Shown here piece after piece: positions 11,457 through 22,084 of a stretch of 64,000 bases of DNA (positions are counted from its first letter, which is position 1; each line of letters opens with the position of its first letter). This stretch comes from Epiperipatus broadwayi (lineage: Eukaryota; Onychophora; Udeonychophora; Euonychophora; Peripatidae). A model generated the notes under the pieces. It was not told the DNA's origin and searched no databases. It saw only the letters and a program-made list of their open reading frames with translations. Location of the stretch: the NCBI GenBank assembly GCA_028023455.1, contig JAQFVV010000071.1, positions 5,286,650 through 5,350,649 on the forward strand, given 5' to 3'. The position numbers were made by a program, and so were the translations under genes.

Positions 11457-11564
11457 GAACATCTGTATCTTCTTAGTATTTTTAATCTATCAGACATTTA
11501 GAGCCTTTTTGAACATCTGTATCTTCTTAGTACTTTTAATCTATCAGACATTTAGAGCCTTTTT
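11457..11564 (+). repeat. Tandem 54-bp duplication
   Basis: Two adjacent 54-bp units start GAACATCTGTATCTTCTTAG at 11457 and 11511 and differ at about one position. Because 54 is divisible by three, the reading frame stays open through both and gives a repeated NICIFLV..LIYQTFRAFL peptide. This is more likely a replication-slippage duplication than a gene. Confidence 0.9.
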
Positions 11565-11775
11565 GTCAGTTACTGGTTGTGCAACTCCAACTTTAATTTA
11601 TTACTCTGACAAGCAGAAAATGTCACGTGATTTTTTCCCAATCAAGACAGTAAATTGTCAGTAAATTATCATGATTTTTTTTAATAAAGCCTCATACCTT
11701 ACCACTAAAATTGATCATGTGATTATTTATATTACATTAATGAGTAATCTATTAGGCAAGACAACCAAATTAGAT

Positions 11776-12230
<455 letters not shown>

Positions 12231-12529
12231 AGATAGACTGGGACAGCAGACAAATGTTTTAATAATTTAAAAATGAAAAACCTAGGTTTGTTTTTATTAT
12301 AAAGGAATATTATGAATATTTCATGATTTTTATTTTTACTGTCTATATATAAACATAATTTTAATAAATTAATAATACAATACATTTACTATGATTTTAC
12401 TTCATTTTAATTTTAAAAAATTATCAATAAATCTTTAATTCTGAATCTAATTTTTTTTTAAAAGAAATGCCTGCATATAACATCCATATATTTCCTTCCA
12501 CTTCTTATTTGCATTGCTGAATTATATAT

Positions 12530-12748
12530 AATATAATACACCCTTAAATGACACTTTACAATGCAGTTTAACATATGATCTACTTTATTTCCTTACACTT
12601 TCAACTCTCCAGCAGTCATCATCAGAGCTACTGAGGTTTAAAGCTCTGATGATGACTGCTGGACAATTGAAACTGTAAGGAAATAAAGTAGATCATATGT
12701 TAAACTGTATTGTAAAGTGTCATTTAAGGTTATATGGTGTATTATATT
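12530..12748. mobile_element. Palindromic element with CTGATGA...GAAAC arms
   Basis: The arms are about 100 bp (12530-12628 and 12642-12748) around a loop of about 13 bp. AGTTTAACATATGATCTACT is mirrored by AGTAGATCATATGTTAAACT, and the arms are about 90% complementary by eye. The right arm reads GCTCTGATGATGACTGCTGG then ACAATTGAAACTGTAAGG. A single, non-palindromic relative is at 52378-52430. The CTGANGA-stem-GAAAC order resembles terminal repeats of Penelope-like or similar retroelements, but no protein is present. Confidence 0.7.
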
Positions 12749-13110
12749 AACTTCAATATATACAACATGCTATATAACTCCAAATCATTAATATTCTAAA
12801 TTTTATTACTTGAAGATAAAAGAAGACTGAGTACCCTGAGATCATTATATTTACTGCCCTGCATGATTTAGAGCAATGGTAAAGATGACTTACACAATGG
12901 CAGAAAGGCCATAGGTCTCATCTCAAACTCTGACCACTTCCAATGTTCCAACATTGTGTGATCTCCCAAGGATCAAACTATTCCATTAGTTTATATCTAT
13001 TTTTCATCCAATACTTTAAAATAAATGCAATACTACATCTGTGAATTGGATTTCTGCTTTAGAGATTTATTTAAAATTAATAACTTTTCACAAGTTTTTT
13101 ATTTAGATCT
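12749..13110. other. No feature recognised
   Basis: A moderately complex AT-rich spacer between two palindromic elements. No ORF, TIR or motif was recognised. Confidence 0.4.
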
Positions 13111-14314
13111 AATTATATAAGGTATATGAGCCCAATCTTTCACACAACCCACCACTCTCCACTCTACCTCACAACACTGATACACTTGAACCCATATATG
13201 TTGAAAAGATAAATAATCACCAATATAGGTATTTCATGCTAACCAGCAATCATTAGTTGGTCCAGATTATCATCTTTATGCAATAAGTGCTCAGATATAT
13301 ATTAAGATAGCCAATCTTCATACTTTAATGGACAGGATTCAATCCATTCCACACTCCAACTCTTCAACTGTCCATCCAATTGAAAATCTGATGATGGAAT
13401 GCTTAAAGGCCACCCTGAGGACAAGATTCTCATCACATTCGAATGTTGACCTAAAGTCAATCTGACACTTCATGTACAGGACATAATCTATTTAATACAT
13501 ATGCAAGGGATGGGCAGACATCTCTACTATGTAATAACTGAAATACAGTCTTATTATATACTGTCCAGTGTTCCATCATCAGATTTTCAATTGAATGGAT
13601 GGTTGAACAGTTGGAGGGTGGATTGAAACCTGTCTATTAAAGTATGAAGATTGGCTATCTTAATATATATCTCATTACTTATTGCATATATGTGTAGAGA
13701 TTCTAATCTAGACTGATAATTGCTAATTTAGCATGAAATATGTATATTGGTGATTATTTATCTTTTCAGCATATATGTGTTCAAGTGTATCAGTGTTATG
13801 AGATAGAGTGGAGAGTGGTGGGTCATTTGAAAGTCTGTGCTCCTATATCCTATATATTACATATATTGATACAGGTATATAATAAGTCTGTATTGCAGTT
13901 ATTACATAGTAGAGATGTCTGCCCATTCCTTGTATATGTATTAAATGGATTATGTCTTGTACATGAGGGGTCAGATTGACTTTAGGCCAACATGGGTGTG
14001 ATGAGAATCTTGGCCTCAAAGTGGCCTTTGAGTGTTCCATCATCAGATTTTCAATTGGATGGATGGTTGAAGAGTTGGAGGGTGGAGTGGATTGAAGCCT
14101 GTCCATTAAAGTATGAAGATTGGCTATCTTAATATATATCTGAGCACTTATTGCATAAAAATGATAATCTGGACCAACTGATGATTGCTGGTTTAGCATG
14201 AAATATGTATATTGGTGATTATTTATCTTTTCAACATATATGTGTTCAAGTGTATCAGTGTTATGAGATAGTGTGGAGAGTGGTGGGTCGTGTGAAAGTC
14301 TGTGCTCATATACC
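13111..14314. mobile_element. Family G large foldback with an extra internal copy
   Basis: The left arm (13111-13562) is the reverse complement of about 13865-14314. A third, partial copy (about 13567-13864) in the same orientation as the right arm sits between them. Landmarks are TCCATCATCAGATTTTCAAT, TTAAAGTATGAAGATTGGCT, CTGGACCAACTGATGATTGC and a terminal GGGTCGTGTGAAAGTCTGTG. The unit is about 450 bp. A GTGTGAAAGTCTG-box-B-like terminus is shared with 9841, 26102 and 54480. ORFs of 79 and 118 residues run across opposite arms and are not convincing genes. Confidence 0.8.
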
Positions 14315-14375
14315 CTATATATTACATATATTGATACAGGTATATAATAAGACTTTATTTCAATTATTAGATCTA

Positions 14376-15240
14376 TTTATGTGAAAAAATTGTCTAACAA
14401 TTGGCTTGATATTCTGGCAGTCAGCAAACATTGAAGCCATCGGGTGTCTTATGCCTAATCTTACAAGCAATTTATGGAAAAAATTAATATGCTTTTATAA
14501 TTCATATTTGTATTGATATATAAATCACATGATAACAGAAATTTATATAAACCAACAATCTTCAATATGTTGTTAAGGATTATATTTTATACCTACATTT
14601 TATCTTCAGAGAATAATACCCGAGATAACCTAGCTTTTTAAAATCTTCCCTATTATCCAAAATTATATTCTTGAGCTTACATGGACACATTACTACCCAT
14701 TATAAACAATATTGATTTAATACTGATAAGCCTACGAAGTGGCAAATAAAGCAGAACTAATAAATAGATTCAATGATAAAATATGTCTAATCCAGAAATT
14801 CATTTATTAATGCTTAGAGTCTAAATACATTAAATATCTTATACAAATTAATTGATCTACCAATACCTTTCTTTTGAATTGGAAAATTTTTCACTGGTAT
14901 TCACTGTTGTTTTTATTACTGTGTTATAGAAGAGAAGAAACTTTGTCTTTCTTATAGAACTTTTTTATCTACATAAATTGCCATGCTTAAGTAGCCTCTA
15001 TCAATCATTTTCCAAATATTTTCAATCATCTACCTTATCAATAGGACATGTATAGCCTTTTTCTAAATATTAGGAAATACTATTTTCAATTTTTTTTATT
15101 CATTTGTGTTTGAGAAACTGTTTCAATCTGTCAAACAAGAGAACTACAATCACTTTTCCTTAACAAATTGGAAAAATTGAAATTGGGGATCAAATGCTCA
15201 CATTTGAGGAATTTTTATACCTACGTAATACATATTCACT
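14376..15240. other. No feature recognised
   Basis: AT-rich sequence without an ORF of note, repeat partner or terminal inverted repeat that I could see. Confidence 0.4.
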
Positions 15241-15247
15241 TTATTAA

Positions 15248-15703
15248 ACAGGAAAAACTCTCCATACAGTACTGCCATCCTGTGCCAACCAGAGTAATCA
15301 ATGGATGCCAGAAGGCTTGTGCATAAAATCCCCATCTAGTGCCTACTCATCCAAAATCCCCAAACTAGTTTTTGGCTTGTGGCCTTTGTCAGTGAGAAGC
15401 CTTGGATCTGAGAGCACTGCACCTAGATCTTAGGATCTAATGCAACTCTCCAGCAAAGGTGGCTGCTGGAGGGTTGCATTTGATCCTAAGATCTAGGTGA
15501 AGTGCTCTCAGATCCAAAACTTCTCACTGACATCTGGGGATATTGGATGAGTAGGCACTAGATGGGGATTTTATATGCAAGCCTTCTGTCATCCATTGAT
15601 TACTCTGGTTGGCACAGGGTGGCACTACTGTATGGAGAGTTTTGCCTGTTTTATAACAGTTATGTGCTAGCATAAGAGATGGTGATCATGTGATGTTTAG
15701 TGG
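15248..15703. mobile_element. Family A foldback element, best-preserved copy
   Basis: The arms are about 200 bp. The left runs from about AAAAACTCTCCATACAGTAC; the right ends CTGTATGGAGAGTTTTGCCT, followed by TAACAGTTATGTGCTAGCAT. Inside, CTTAGGATCTAATGCAACTC and GAGGGTTGCATTTGATCCTA face each other around AGCAAAGGTGGCTGCT. The arm order (GTGCATAAAATCCCCATCTA, then TGAGAAGCCTTGGATCTGAG, then CACCTAGATCTTAGGATCTA) serves as the family reference. There is no ORF. It is likely a MITE or foldback of unknown superfamily. Confidence 0.85.
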
Positions 15704-15763
15704 TTTAACATATTCACTTTACCAATACCACTGTTAATTAAAATAATGTATCAAATGTTAACA

Positions 15764-15880
15764 CAGGCAAAACTCTTCATAGTGAGTGGCACTACTGTAC
15801 GAAAAGTTTTGCCTGTTTTAATAACAGTTATGAGCAAGCATAAGAAATGGTGATCATGTGATGTTTAGTGGTTTATATCA
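15764..15880. mobile_element. Family A internally deleted copy
   Basis: ACAGGCAAAACTCTTCATAG at the left and GAAAAGTTTTGCCTGTTTTA at the right are family A ends only about 40 bp apart, followed by the family's outer flank GTGATCATGTGATGTTTAGT. The whole interior is missing. It sits only about 60 bp from the larger copy, in the same outer orientation. Confidence 0.7.
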
Positions 15881-17270
15881 AATGTTCACCCCTACTGATT
15901 TATTTACAACAGCATAGAACTTGCTCACATTATTAACACCACAGTAATACCCTGATAAGGTTTAAATCAGTGACCAAATGATCATTCTTGCATACATCTG
16001 GAATTTACTTTACATTTACTATTCTCAGACAAAATAAAATCAAGCACCCATATCTGAAGGTATATTTTTATAGATAAATGGGTCTTACTTTACCAACACC
16101 ATGGTATTATTCAGATTTAGGAGATACTCATTCTATTTGGGTGATATATTAATTTCACTCTGAATTACCAACAATGTTGATAAAGATATGCTTATAAACA
16201 TCAGAACTCCAAGAATAGGTGGATTCATTCTATTCTTGATCCTTTGTTCACCATTTAGGCTGCTTTTAATTCATAGTCTGAGCAAGGGTAATTTACTTCT
16301 ATTGTTTACATATATATATTGATATATCCTCTAATATTTTATTATTAATTTTCTTTCAGCTTTGTATGATTTATAGTTATAGTAAATATAATAATTTTCT
16401 ACATTCTGTAATCATCCTTAATACATTCTTAACCTATTCTTAGGTTTTTATTTTGAATTTTATATCTCAATGAAATTAAACCAACTTTTATGTAATGTGA
16501 CTTTTTTTGCTACTAATGCACTTTACAAATGTGTTTTACTTTTTAAAATAGTGTATTTATTCAAGAATTTATAATGCAAATTATAATCAAACACTCACAC
16601 ATGCTAAATTAAAACAAATCAGCTATATATAAATAAGATATAATGTTTAAAGCTATTGAAACATCACATGGCTTGTAAGACATCACATAACCTTAGTTTA
16701 TACATTGCTATTATTTAACAAATTGTATTCTTACTACCATGTCATCTAGGATATAAGCTTTAGTAATCAACTAAAGAATTATTATCTGGCATCTATTTGT
16801 TATTAGAATTACAGTTGATGACATAATTGTAGATAGAAGAATTTTCTAATCAATAGCAATATAAAAATAGGACATTTGTGTTTCATTATATCAAGCTTGT
16901 CATTAAATCTGGGTGTCATTAAAGCTGGGTCAACCTCTAGCATATAGTTAATCCTAAAACCAACCAATAACAAATTGGTCCTGCAGTATGTATTAAACAA
17001 TACTATGAAATGAATTTATTCTGAAATAATCAGAAAAATATTGATTATCATAATTATGTTATATTATCATGTGCTGCACAGATGTGTTAAAAGTAATTAA
17101 CCTACCATAAAGATATCTAGAGAGACATTTTTATCTCTTAATCACTCAAGTTTGTTTCTGAAAGTAGCAAACCAACAACCAGGACTAGTTCTGTAAAAGT
17201 TCCTTTTGTACGTCAAAATGCAGAGGATAAATGTGGCAGTTCAAATATTAGAGAACAAAACAGTCTAGCA
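15881..17270. other. No feature recognised
   Basis: AT-rich DNA with a short minus-strand ORF at 16809-17000 that has no recognisable motif. Poly(A)- and poly(T)-rich tracts appear at 17277-17346. I see no gene or repeat here. Confidence 0.4.
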
Positions 17271-17415
17271 AAAGAGTAAAAAAAAGGGTAAAAAAAATTA
17301 TTATTTTTTAAATTTCACATTATCTCTTTTTTTTTTTTTTTTTTTTTAGCAAAAGTGGCACTATATAGGGGGGGTGTTTTTTTGTTTTGAATTGTTTATT
17401 TTTAATGTTGAAGTC

Positions 17416-17475
17416 AATGCCCAAGACTAGAAAATTATGAGCAATTATACAAATAATGAGATTGTTTTATTTTTC
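17416..17475 (+). repeat. Direct repeat V, copy 1
   Basis: CAATGCCCAAGACTAGAAAA followed by AATAATGAGATTGT recurs at 21321-21381 as CAATGCCCAAGATTAGAAAA in the same orientation. The copies flank the whole LTR region and a family A element about 3.9 kb apart. It may be a remnant of a longer dispersed element. Confidence 0.6.
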
Positions 17476-17480
17476 CTAGA

Positions 17481-17528
17481 AAAAAAAAGGGTTGTTTTTT
17501 CATCCCTGGTGTTCGCTGCGGGATGGCG
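17481..17528 (+). repeat. Inverted repeat flanking the LTR region, left
   Basis: The segment GGTTGTTTTTTCATCCCTGG, then TGTTCGCTGCGGGATGGCG, matches the reverse complement of 19573-19620 over roughly 46 bp with few mismatches. The pair brackets about 2.1 kb containing the LTR and the pol remnant. It could be the termini of a larger element that the LTR element entered, or two opposite copies of another repeat. It is GC-rich for this window. Confidence 0.7.
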
Positions 17529-17867
17529 TTGATGCTAATCAAAAACATATACATATAACGATTCCGGGGCCGGACCTGTGTGATTGATTTGATATAAAAA
17601 GATCTGATTTATTAGATTTCTAATAAAATATTCTAGTAAATAATACTATGATATGATGTTAGTCTTTCATTTTTGTAAATGTTTATTAATATTATATTGT
17701 TTTTTTAGTTTGTGTGTGTGTCTTTAAAGTTACCGTGTTTTTTTCTAATTTTTTTTTTTTGACTTTATGTGTGTCTTTTTAAAGTTACGGTGTATTTTTT
17801 TCAAGAGTAAATAAATAATTTTATTAAAAAGCAATACGTAATTATAAATCTATAAAAAGTAATGTAA

Positions 17868-17925
17868 TTTATACAACATTTACTATTATTATTTTGTGTG
17901 TGTCTTAATTATACACATACATCAC
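17868..17925 (-). repeat. Inverted fragment of the LTR head
   Basis: ACAACATTTACTATTATTAT then TTTTGTGTGTGTCTTAATTA is the reverse complement of the first 50-60 bp of the LTR at 18049 (GTATAATTAAAATACACACA, then ATAATAATAGTAAATGTTGT). The two heads face away from a 120-bp segment that carries the pol C-terminus and polypurine tract. This indicates a rearranged or doubly inserted element. Confidence 0.75.
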
Positions 17926-17932
17926 ACTACAA

Positions 17933-18025
17933 ATGGAAAATAATTCACGGCAACAACTGAAAAGGAAAATAAACCCTCCCAAATATTTAAATGATTCTAT
18001 GTTAAGTTCGAAGACTAACAAATAA
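17933..18025 (+). pseudogene. C-terminal remnant of a Ty3/gypsy-like polyprotein
   Basis: An open frame runs into a TAA at 18023-18025 and ends in QQLKRKINPPKYLNDSML then SSKTNK. The basic R-K-x-x-x-PP-x-[YR]-L-N-D pattern is typical of the extreme C-terminus of gypsy-type integrase regions. The stop lies about 10 bases before a polypurine tract and 24 bases before an LTR, as expected for the end of pol or env. Everything upstream (protease, RT, RNase H, the integrase core) is absent, replaced by an inverted LTR fragment. It is dead as a gene. Confidence 0.6.
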
Positions 18026-18035
18026 TCTTCGAACT

Positions 18036-18045
18036 AGGGGGGAAG
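18036..18045 (+). promoter_or_regulatory. Polypurine tract of the LTR retrotransposon
   Basis: AGGGGGGAAG lies three bases before the TG that opens the LTR. Polypurine tracts prime plus-strand synthesis immediately upstream of the 3' LTR, so this marks the following repeat as a 3' LTR and not a solo or 5' LTR. Confidence 0.75.
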
Positions 18046-18048
18046 TAT

Positions 18049-18889
18049 TGTTATGTAGGTGTATAATTAAAATACACACAAAATAATAATAGTAAATGTT
18101 GTAAATGGGGATTTAATATTTAATCGTATGTACGTGTATAATTTATCGCATATACATACGCAAATTATATATATATACGTGAAGATAAAAATACTTTGTT
18201 AATTGAAAATCATCTTAGACTTTAATAGCTGTGTTATTTTGTAAAACAGCAAAAAAAAAACAAATCCTTTTAGATAGGAAGGTTAATTAACAAAGGAACT
18301 TTGCAGATAAACAAGATGAATAATTAAAAAAGTAATCAGGCTGCAAAAGGGTAATCAATCAACATAAAACGTAAGTCGAAATCTGCTTCTGCAAGTCAAC
18401 TGGGAGGGATTGATCCGACCAGAATGGATGGACAAGATTTGACCAATCAAATCCAGAAAAATCAGAACTGGTGAAATGAGTGAAAGTATAAAGCATCAGG
18501 CACTTACAAACTGGGAGTTCTACCGATGCAGATAAACTGTGAAAAGTGCTGAACGTCGCTTATTTAGCACGGTAGCCCCAGAGTGGACTGCTGGCCTCCG
18601 AACATCCAAGAGTCAGCATATAGGGAGGACTATAAAGTAGGTCGCAGAGATCTTTATTTTTATTATTTTGGTATACCTTCAGGTTTGTTGATATAAATGT
18701 ATACTGATTGTTTTAATGTATTCGTGTAAATATGTATATATTAGTGTATTGTAATTAAATCTGCTTTTCTTATTCTACTGGCATTAGTATCCATGATTAT
18801 AATTATTGTATGCATGTATATAGGCAAGGCAAAGTTGGCTTACTGCATAGATTGTTCACCAACGAGTAATATAACTGGCGGACATAACA
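18049..18889 (+). mobile_element. 3' LTR of a Ty3/gypsy-like retrotransposon
   Basis: This 841-bp segment begins TGTTATGT and ends ACATAACA, a perfect 8-bp inverted terminus with the canonical TG...CA. It is preceded by a polypurine tract and the tail of a polyprotein. Possible TATA-type boxes are at about 18486 (GTATAAAG) and 18628 (ACTATAAAG). It is more GC-rich in its second half than its surroundings, with CCCCAGAGTGGACTGCTGG near 18577. No second full LTR occurs in the window, so the 5' LTR and body have been lost or lie inverted and truncated to the left. No target duplication could be tested. Confidence 0.82.
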
Positions 18890-19340
18890 GATCTTTATTA
18901 GCATCAATTCACATTTCCTCACCACAAAGACACTTTTTCTCTTTCAACAGGATATTTTTATTTTGCAAATATGCCACAGCACTGGCTTTAGTTGATGGCA
19001 ATTCCCACAGCTTCAAATACTCTGAGTTAGAGGCAGCCATCTTACTTGTTCTTGAACGAATTCTCACAAGAACATTATCTGTCGCATGATTGTGAAATAA
19101 CTGCTGTCATGTACCCTTTCAAATAACTTTTTGAGGGTTACACATTCCGCATGGAAGCTTCACATCATTATTAATAAACTTACAACACTAAAGTAAGTTA
19201 CAGCATATTAAAAAAAATATGTCTAATCAAATTTTAAAAAACTACGACTGGCTCAAATACACACACTCTCACACCAAACTACAGAGAAAATAGATATTCT
19301 CCTACTACAAGAAAATGAATAACAAAATCAACTACCAGCA
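18890..19340. other. Region right of the LTR, unassigned
   Basis: The plus-strand frame ending at 19089 spans the LTR boundary and includes a serine/histidine-rich stretch (TSNITGGHNRSLLASIHISS). I do not recognise it. The stretch is moderately GC-rich compared with its surroundings and may be older transposon or host intron sequence. Confidence 0.3.
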
Positions 19341-19344
19341 GCCA

Positions 19345-19710
19345 ATAAAGACATTTCTCTTTGCTTTTAGCATAGAAAAAAAAATCCATAACCGGCAGCC
19401 GTCGGGAACTCTCTCTGTGTTTTATCATAGAAAGAAGTCTCTTTGTGTTGGCTTCTGTCGCCACCCAACATAATGTGAGAACTCTTTTTCTGCATTTATA
19501 GTGTAGAAAATTTCCTCGTTTGTTGGGTGAATGCCAGTGAAATGGTATATTTCTAAGAATTGACCTAGAAATGCGCCATCTCGAGGCGAACACCAGGGAT
19601 GAGAAAACAACCAAAAAAAGTCCAACAGGAAGAATCAATGTCCATTCTTCAACTGCTGAAAATATCTTCATTGTTTTCTCCTGGTGGCAATTTTTATAAT
19701 CATTCAACAT
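19345..19710 (-). repeat. Degenerate tandem repeat with a 143-residue ORF
   Basis: Three diverged units can be seen on the plus strand near 19349, 19407 and 19477: TTCTCTTTGCTTTTAGCATA, CTCTCTGTGTTTTATCATAG and CTTTTTCTGCATTTATAGTG. Each is followed by GAAAA/GAAAG and a pyrimidine-rich segment. The minus-strand ORF that spans them (19279-19710, 143 residues, start near MLNDYKNC) has hydrophobic stretches such as LILPVGLFLVVFSSLVF but no family I recognise. I treat the ORF as probably fortuitous. A small membrane protein or a transposon fragment cannot be excluded. Confidence 0.35.
19573..19620 (-). repeat. Inverted repeat flanking the LTR region, right
   Basis: GCGCCATCTCGAGGCGAACA then CCAGGGATGAGAAAACAACC is the inverse of 17481-17528. 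It overlaps the start of the 143-residue minus-strand ORF, so part of that ORF is repeat-derived. Confidence 0.7.
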
Positions 19711-20624
19711 TTGGATTTTAGTATTAAATCTTAATTTTGTTTTATAATTTGCTAAATTGGACCTGATTTGTTAGAAATATAAGATTACTAATGAAAAAAA
19801 ATCTAAATTGAACTTTATAAATATAAAAAAAAAAATAAAGATGATAATGAACTTTTTTCTGATTGGTCAGTATAAAGGAAAGTTAGCTCTGGTGGTTGAA
19901 AAAAAAATTAAAATCTTTGTTGATTAAACATTATTTGTAAAACATAAATGAATAAGTGTAAAGCCATCATAAATCTGTCAAATTCTGTTGTAAAATTTAA
20001 AATATTACAAACATTACTAAGTAGCATGTTAAAAGCCATGTTCTATAGCTTTCAGTTTACAGTTATCATTGAATTTGTTTACTTATATTTTTAAAAATAA
20101 AACATTTTTGAATAAAATCAAATTGTAATAATGTATACTTTTGTTTTCAAATAAACATTATGCAAATATTACACAAAAATAATCAAAAGTGTTTAAATAA
20201 ACTATGAAAATGAGGCAATTTTTCTTGCTGATAACTAAGAACAAAAGAATTAAATGTACTATTATCCTCATAGTACATCTCTACCAATCAACACTCTTAT
20301 AAGCATAGTTCAGATTCTTCAATATAAGAATACTTCTTTAGACTTCTGCTCTTTGGGGTTTTTTAAACTAATAAATCAATACAGGTTCTATAATAAAAAT
20401 GAATGCAAGGCCAGCAAAATGGGCTACAGACAATTGCAGAAGAGCATAGGAAATTTTGTAGGTCCATCAGCACTCTCTTGAAGGATTTCCAAATAAGATA
20501 TTTTGCATTTATTAATAGTTTGGGTAAATACTAGGAAAAAATTCTAACAAAAGAGTTACTTATAGAAGTGGGTAAAACATCAGTATTTCTAAATAACAAA
20601 TTTTATATTTCACCTTTGCTTTGT
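19711..20624. other. No feature recognised
   Basis: AT-rich DNA containing only a 75-residue plus-strand ORF (20254-20481) without a recognisable motif. Confidence 0.4.
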
Positions 20625-20880
20625 AATTAATAATACGCTGCTGTGATGCAGTGAAACTTTTATATAATAATTTGTAGGCTTTTTTATGTTATAATTTCAT
20701 CAGACTACTTTCAGAGCCCTTGTTGCTCCATAATCATCGTCTCTATATTGTTAACATTATTATATGCAAATGGAGATGCAAGGGCTCTGAAAGCGCTTAG
20801 TCTGATGAAATTATAATATAAAAAAGTCTACAAATTATTATATAAAAGTTTCACTGCAACGCAGCAGCGTATCATTAATC
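20625..20880. mobile_element. Family H palindrome
   Basis: The arms are 20625-20735 and about 20778-20880. TTAATAATACGCTGCTGTGA is mirrored by GCAGCAGCGTATCATTAA, and TTATAATTTCATCAGACTAC by GCTTAGTCTGATGAAATTAT. The spacer of about 45 bp contains TCATCGTCTCTATATTG. The arms are over 90% complementary by eye. No protein is encoded. It abuts a family A copy on its right. Confidence 0.8.
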
Positions 20881-20904
20881 ACTATTTCTGTAAACTGTTT
20901 ATCC

Positions 20905-21302
20905 AGTAGCAAACTGTCCATACAGTAGAGCCATCCAGTGTAAGCTGTAGTAATCAGTGGATGTAAGAAGGTTTGTGCATAAAATCCCAATCAAGTGCCT
21001 ACACTTCCAATATTCCCAGATGAATTTCTAGTTGTGGCTTTCATCAGTGAGGAGCCTTGGATCTGAGAGCACAGCATTTAGATCTTAGAATCTAAAGTTT
21101 TTCACTAATGAAAACCATGAGCTAAAAACTAATATGGGATATTGGACAAGTAGGCATTAGGTGGGGATTTTATGCACAAATCTTGCATCCATTGATTAAT
21201 AAGGCTTGCACAGGGTAGCACAGCTGTATGAAGAGTTTTCTATTGTATTAGCAGCATGTGTAAGCATAGGAAATAGTGATCATGTAATATTTTAATAGTT
21301 TT
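20905..21302. mobile_element. Family A foldback element, diverged copy
   Basis: It carries the family order: CTGTCCATACAGTAGAGCCA, GTGCATAAAATCCCAATCAA, TGAGGAGCCTTGGATCTGAG, then the mirrored GGGGATTTTATGCACAAATC and GGGTAGCACAGCTGTATGAA. Scattered substitutions and small gaps make it older than the copy at 15248. Confidence 0.75.
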
Positions 21303-21320
21303 AAACTGTTTATAACAATG

Positions 21321-21381
21321 CCCAAGATTAGAAAATTCTGAGTAATTATTAAAATAATGAGATTGTAGTTTATTTTTATTG
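21321..21381 (+). repeat. Direct repeat V, copy 2
   Basis: CAATGCCCAAGATTAGAAAA plus AATAATGAGATTGTAG repeats the block at 17416-17475. Confidence 0.6.
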
Positions 21382-22084
21382 CAATGCATCTACTAAAAGA
21401 ATCAGGTTTTTTTTTTAAAATTATATTTGAGGTAATGTAGAATTGGAAGAGTCTAGGCATTGGCCAGAAGAACTAAGTCGAAAAAGTATATATGTCTTTA
21501 TAATTTTATGTATGTACTTATATTTGCAGTCATAAAATCTTTTTTAAAATGTTTTGAAATCCCAGGTTTAAGAGTGTTATTTAGGAAATGCGACATTAAG
21601 TGTTAATATTTTTTGTTCATATTTGAAATTACTAATTTCTAAAAATAATTTCATAAAAAAATACCACTCAATCGAGATAGAACAAACAAATGCACCTGTT
21701 GTTAAAATTTTACTGTATGCAAGAATAATTTAGATTAAATGATAATTATTAAATGAATCATGTTTGTTTATTTGCTTTTTCTTTGTAATTTTTATTACAG
21801 CCGCAGATTTTTATAAATTAAAAGTATATATTTAAGCCTTTTCTATTGCTTAAATTTTGCTTTGACTTGGGTTCAAGTTCTTCATATTGCAAAGTTGAGA
21901 GTCAGGCTTCATCATCTTCTTACAAGTTATAATGTAATCTTTAATGCCAACTCTGAATAAAATCAGTAATAGTTCCAATGATAAATTAATAAAGCAGAAT
22001 AAATCTCAAGCATGCACCTTAAAGAAATTGCTCTGCTATATACTATGGTGAAATGAGAACTAATCAAAAACCAATATTTTATTT
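21382..22084. other. No feature recognised
   Basis: AT-rich spacer. A short minus-strand ORF crosses into it from the direct repeat but shows no domain. Confidence 0.4.

Noticed and set aside
13740-14199. Overlapping ORFs of 79 and 118 residues on opposite strands
   Set aside because: They lie within the arms of the family G palindrome, and the other G copies do not keep the frame open.
18049-18889. A solo LTR
   Set aside because: A polypurine tract and a polyprotein C-terminus lie directly upstream, so it is the 3' LTR of a larger, damaged element.
19279-19710. A small membrane protein gene
   Set aside because: It overlaps both a degenerate tandem repeat and one arm of an inverted repeat. 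With no recognisable family I list it only as an ORF in a repeat.
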